Assembly: GCA_018292915.2 (NCBI GenBank)
Contig: JACVVK020000312.1
Coordinates: 537,501 to 601,500, forward strand
Origin: Batillaria attramentaria
Taxonomy: Eukaryota > Mollusca > Gastropoda > Batillariidae
Reading direction: 5' to 3'
Length of the DNA stretch: 64,000 nt
Shown here one piece after another: positions 63,206-64,000 of the stretch (positions within the stretch are counted from its first letter, which is position 1; each line of letters begins with the position of its first letter). The position numbers were made by a program, and so were the translations under genes. The notes under the pieces are model-generated. The model saw only the letters and a program-made list of their open reading frames with translations, did not search any database and had not been told where the DNA came from.

Positions 63206-63774
63206 TCGATATGCAGGTACTGTTTACAGTTTAAAGACGCTCGTGTTGGGTGGATAGGCGTAAGCAAAACGATTTAAAAACAAGCACTATAAGCAGTATA
63301 AACTATTCAGGGCTATGCCGGTCACAGACTCGGGTTGCACTAGTAGACCAAACAAAGAAAGGGAAAACAAACAAAACAAGAAAGCACAAAATTAGATAAA
63401 TGATTGAAGTAAATCAGACCAATCACACGACTGAGGAATCTTTTAGCTGAGCACAAAGGCTTCTGTGTCAGTTCGTAGATTCGTCAAGCAGGAACTGTTT
63501 GTAGAGGTATATTTTGCCTGACGAAATCACTGGTCAAATACTTAAAGGGTGATATGAGTTATTAGCTAATCACGTAAGCAGGATGAAGTAAACCACAGAA
63601 TGCCACAAAAGAATATAAAAGAATGTTTAAAAATGACGATGTTAATAAAGGTTGATACGCACACCAGTGTCTATAGCACTCAGTCGTGCGTATATCTGCA
63701 GTTCGCGCTTTGAAAGGCCACTCAACACTGACAAGTTACCGAAAGCTAGGCCAAATAAGCACAGTTATTAGTAA
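63206..63774. other. Region upstream of the LINE ORF
   Basis: May include the 5' UTR of the LINE. No ORF1-like frame was seen. Confidence 0.5.
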
Positions 63775-63930
63775 TCGAATGGGGAGCACAGGGAGTAATC
63801 CAAATACAGAGGGTAATCCAATGTGGAACACAGAGGGTACTCCAAAGTAGAACACAGAGGGTAATCCAATGTGGAACACAGAGGGTAATCCAAAGTAGAA
63901 CACAGAGGGTAATCCAATGTAGAGCACAAT
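63775..63930. repeat. 24-bp minisatellite, about six to seven units
   Basis: AACACAGAGGGTAATCCAA(TGTGG/AGTAG) repeats, with two unit variants tending to alternate. Confidence 0.85.
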
Positions 63931-64000
63931 GTAGACACAGGCTACACTTAACACCGCGATATATCACACACACCTAGTACAGATGACATGCACCTGGAAA

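Overview
The window looks like an animal nuclear genome, most likely a mollusc and probably a gastropod. This is inferred from the style of the sequence: split genes with GT-AG introns, more than 25 long (TG)n/(CA)n arrays, tRNA-derived SINEs, short inverted-repeat elements and several LINE clades. No rRNA gene, true tRNA gene, operon or CRISPR array was seen. All three host gene families found lie on the minus strand.

Layout. 1-3640: SINE, inverted-repeat element and microsatellites. 3641-12341: first copy of a segmental duplication, carrying a four-exon gene whose exons join in phase into a 667-residue membrane-anchored MACPF protein with two PAN/apple-like cysteine modules (5981-10252). 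12342-17100: repeats, including a 57-bp-arm hairpin and a 62-72-bp tandem array. 17133-18556: a secreted deaminase-like gene carrying an apparent one-base deletion. 19000-26870: LINE and SINE debris, a degenerate tandem array and a broken second copy of the deaminase-like gene split by a LINE. 26879-27882: a LINE reverse-transcriptase fragment cut off exactly where the second duplicated segment begins. 27883-38231: second copy of the segment, 1.6 kb longer because of several later insertions and an 18-bp minisatellite grown to about 40 units; its MACPF gene has frame-breaking indels near both ends. 38232-44458: SINE, foldback element, local duplications and the 3' flank of the next gene. 44459-55310: a multi-exon gene whose phase-compatible exons give 1959 residues. 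It encodes a long alpha-solenoid of tryptophan-centred repeats, ankyrin repeats and a C-terminal SOCS-box-like motif. 55330-60000: repeats, an inverted-repeat element and one possible exon. 60013-63205: a LINE with an intact 946-residue endonuclease/reverse-transcriptase ORF. 63206-64000: a 24-bp minisatellite.

Functional reading (inference). A pore-forming-fold surface protein, a deaminase-fold secreted protein and a SOCS-box ankyrin protein are each the sort of gene that expands in invertebrate immunity, but nothing here proves they act together. The strongest leads are the predicted type II (signal-anchor) topology of the MACPF protein, the unnamed 57-58-residue repeat with its SOCS box, and the deaminase-like gene pair in which the broken paralogue keeps the base that the longer copy lacks.
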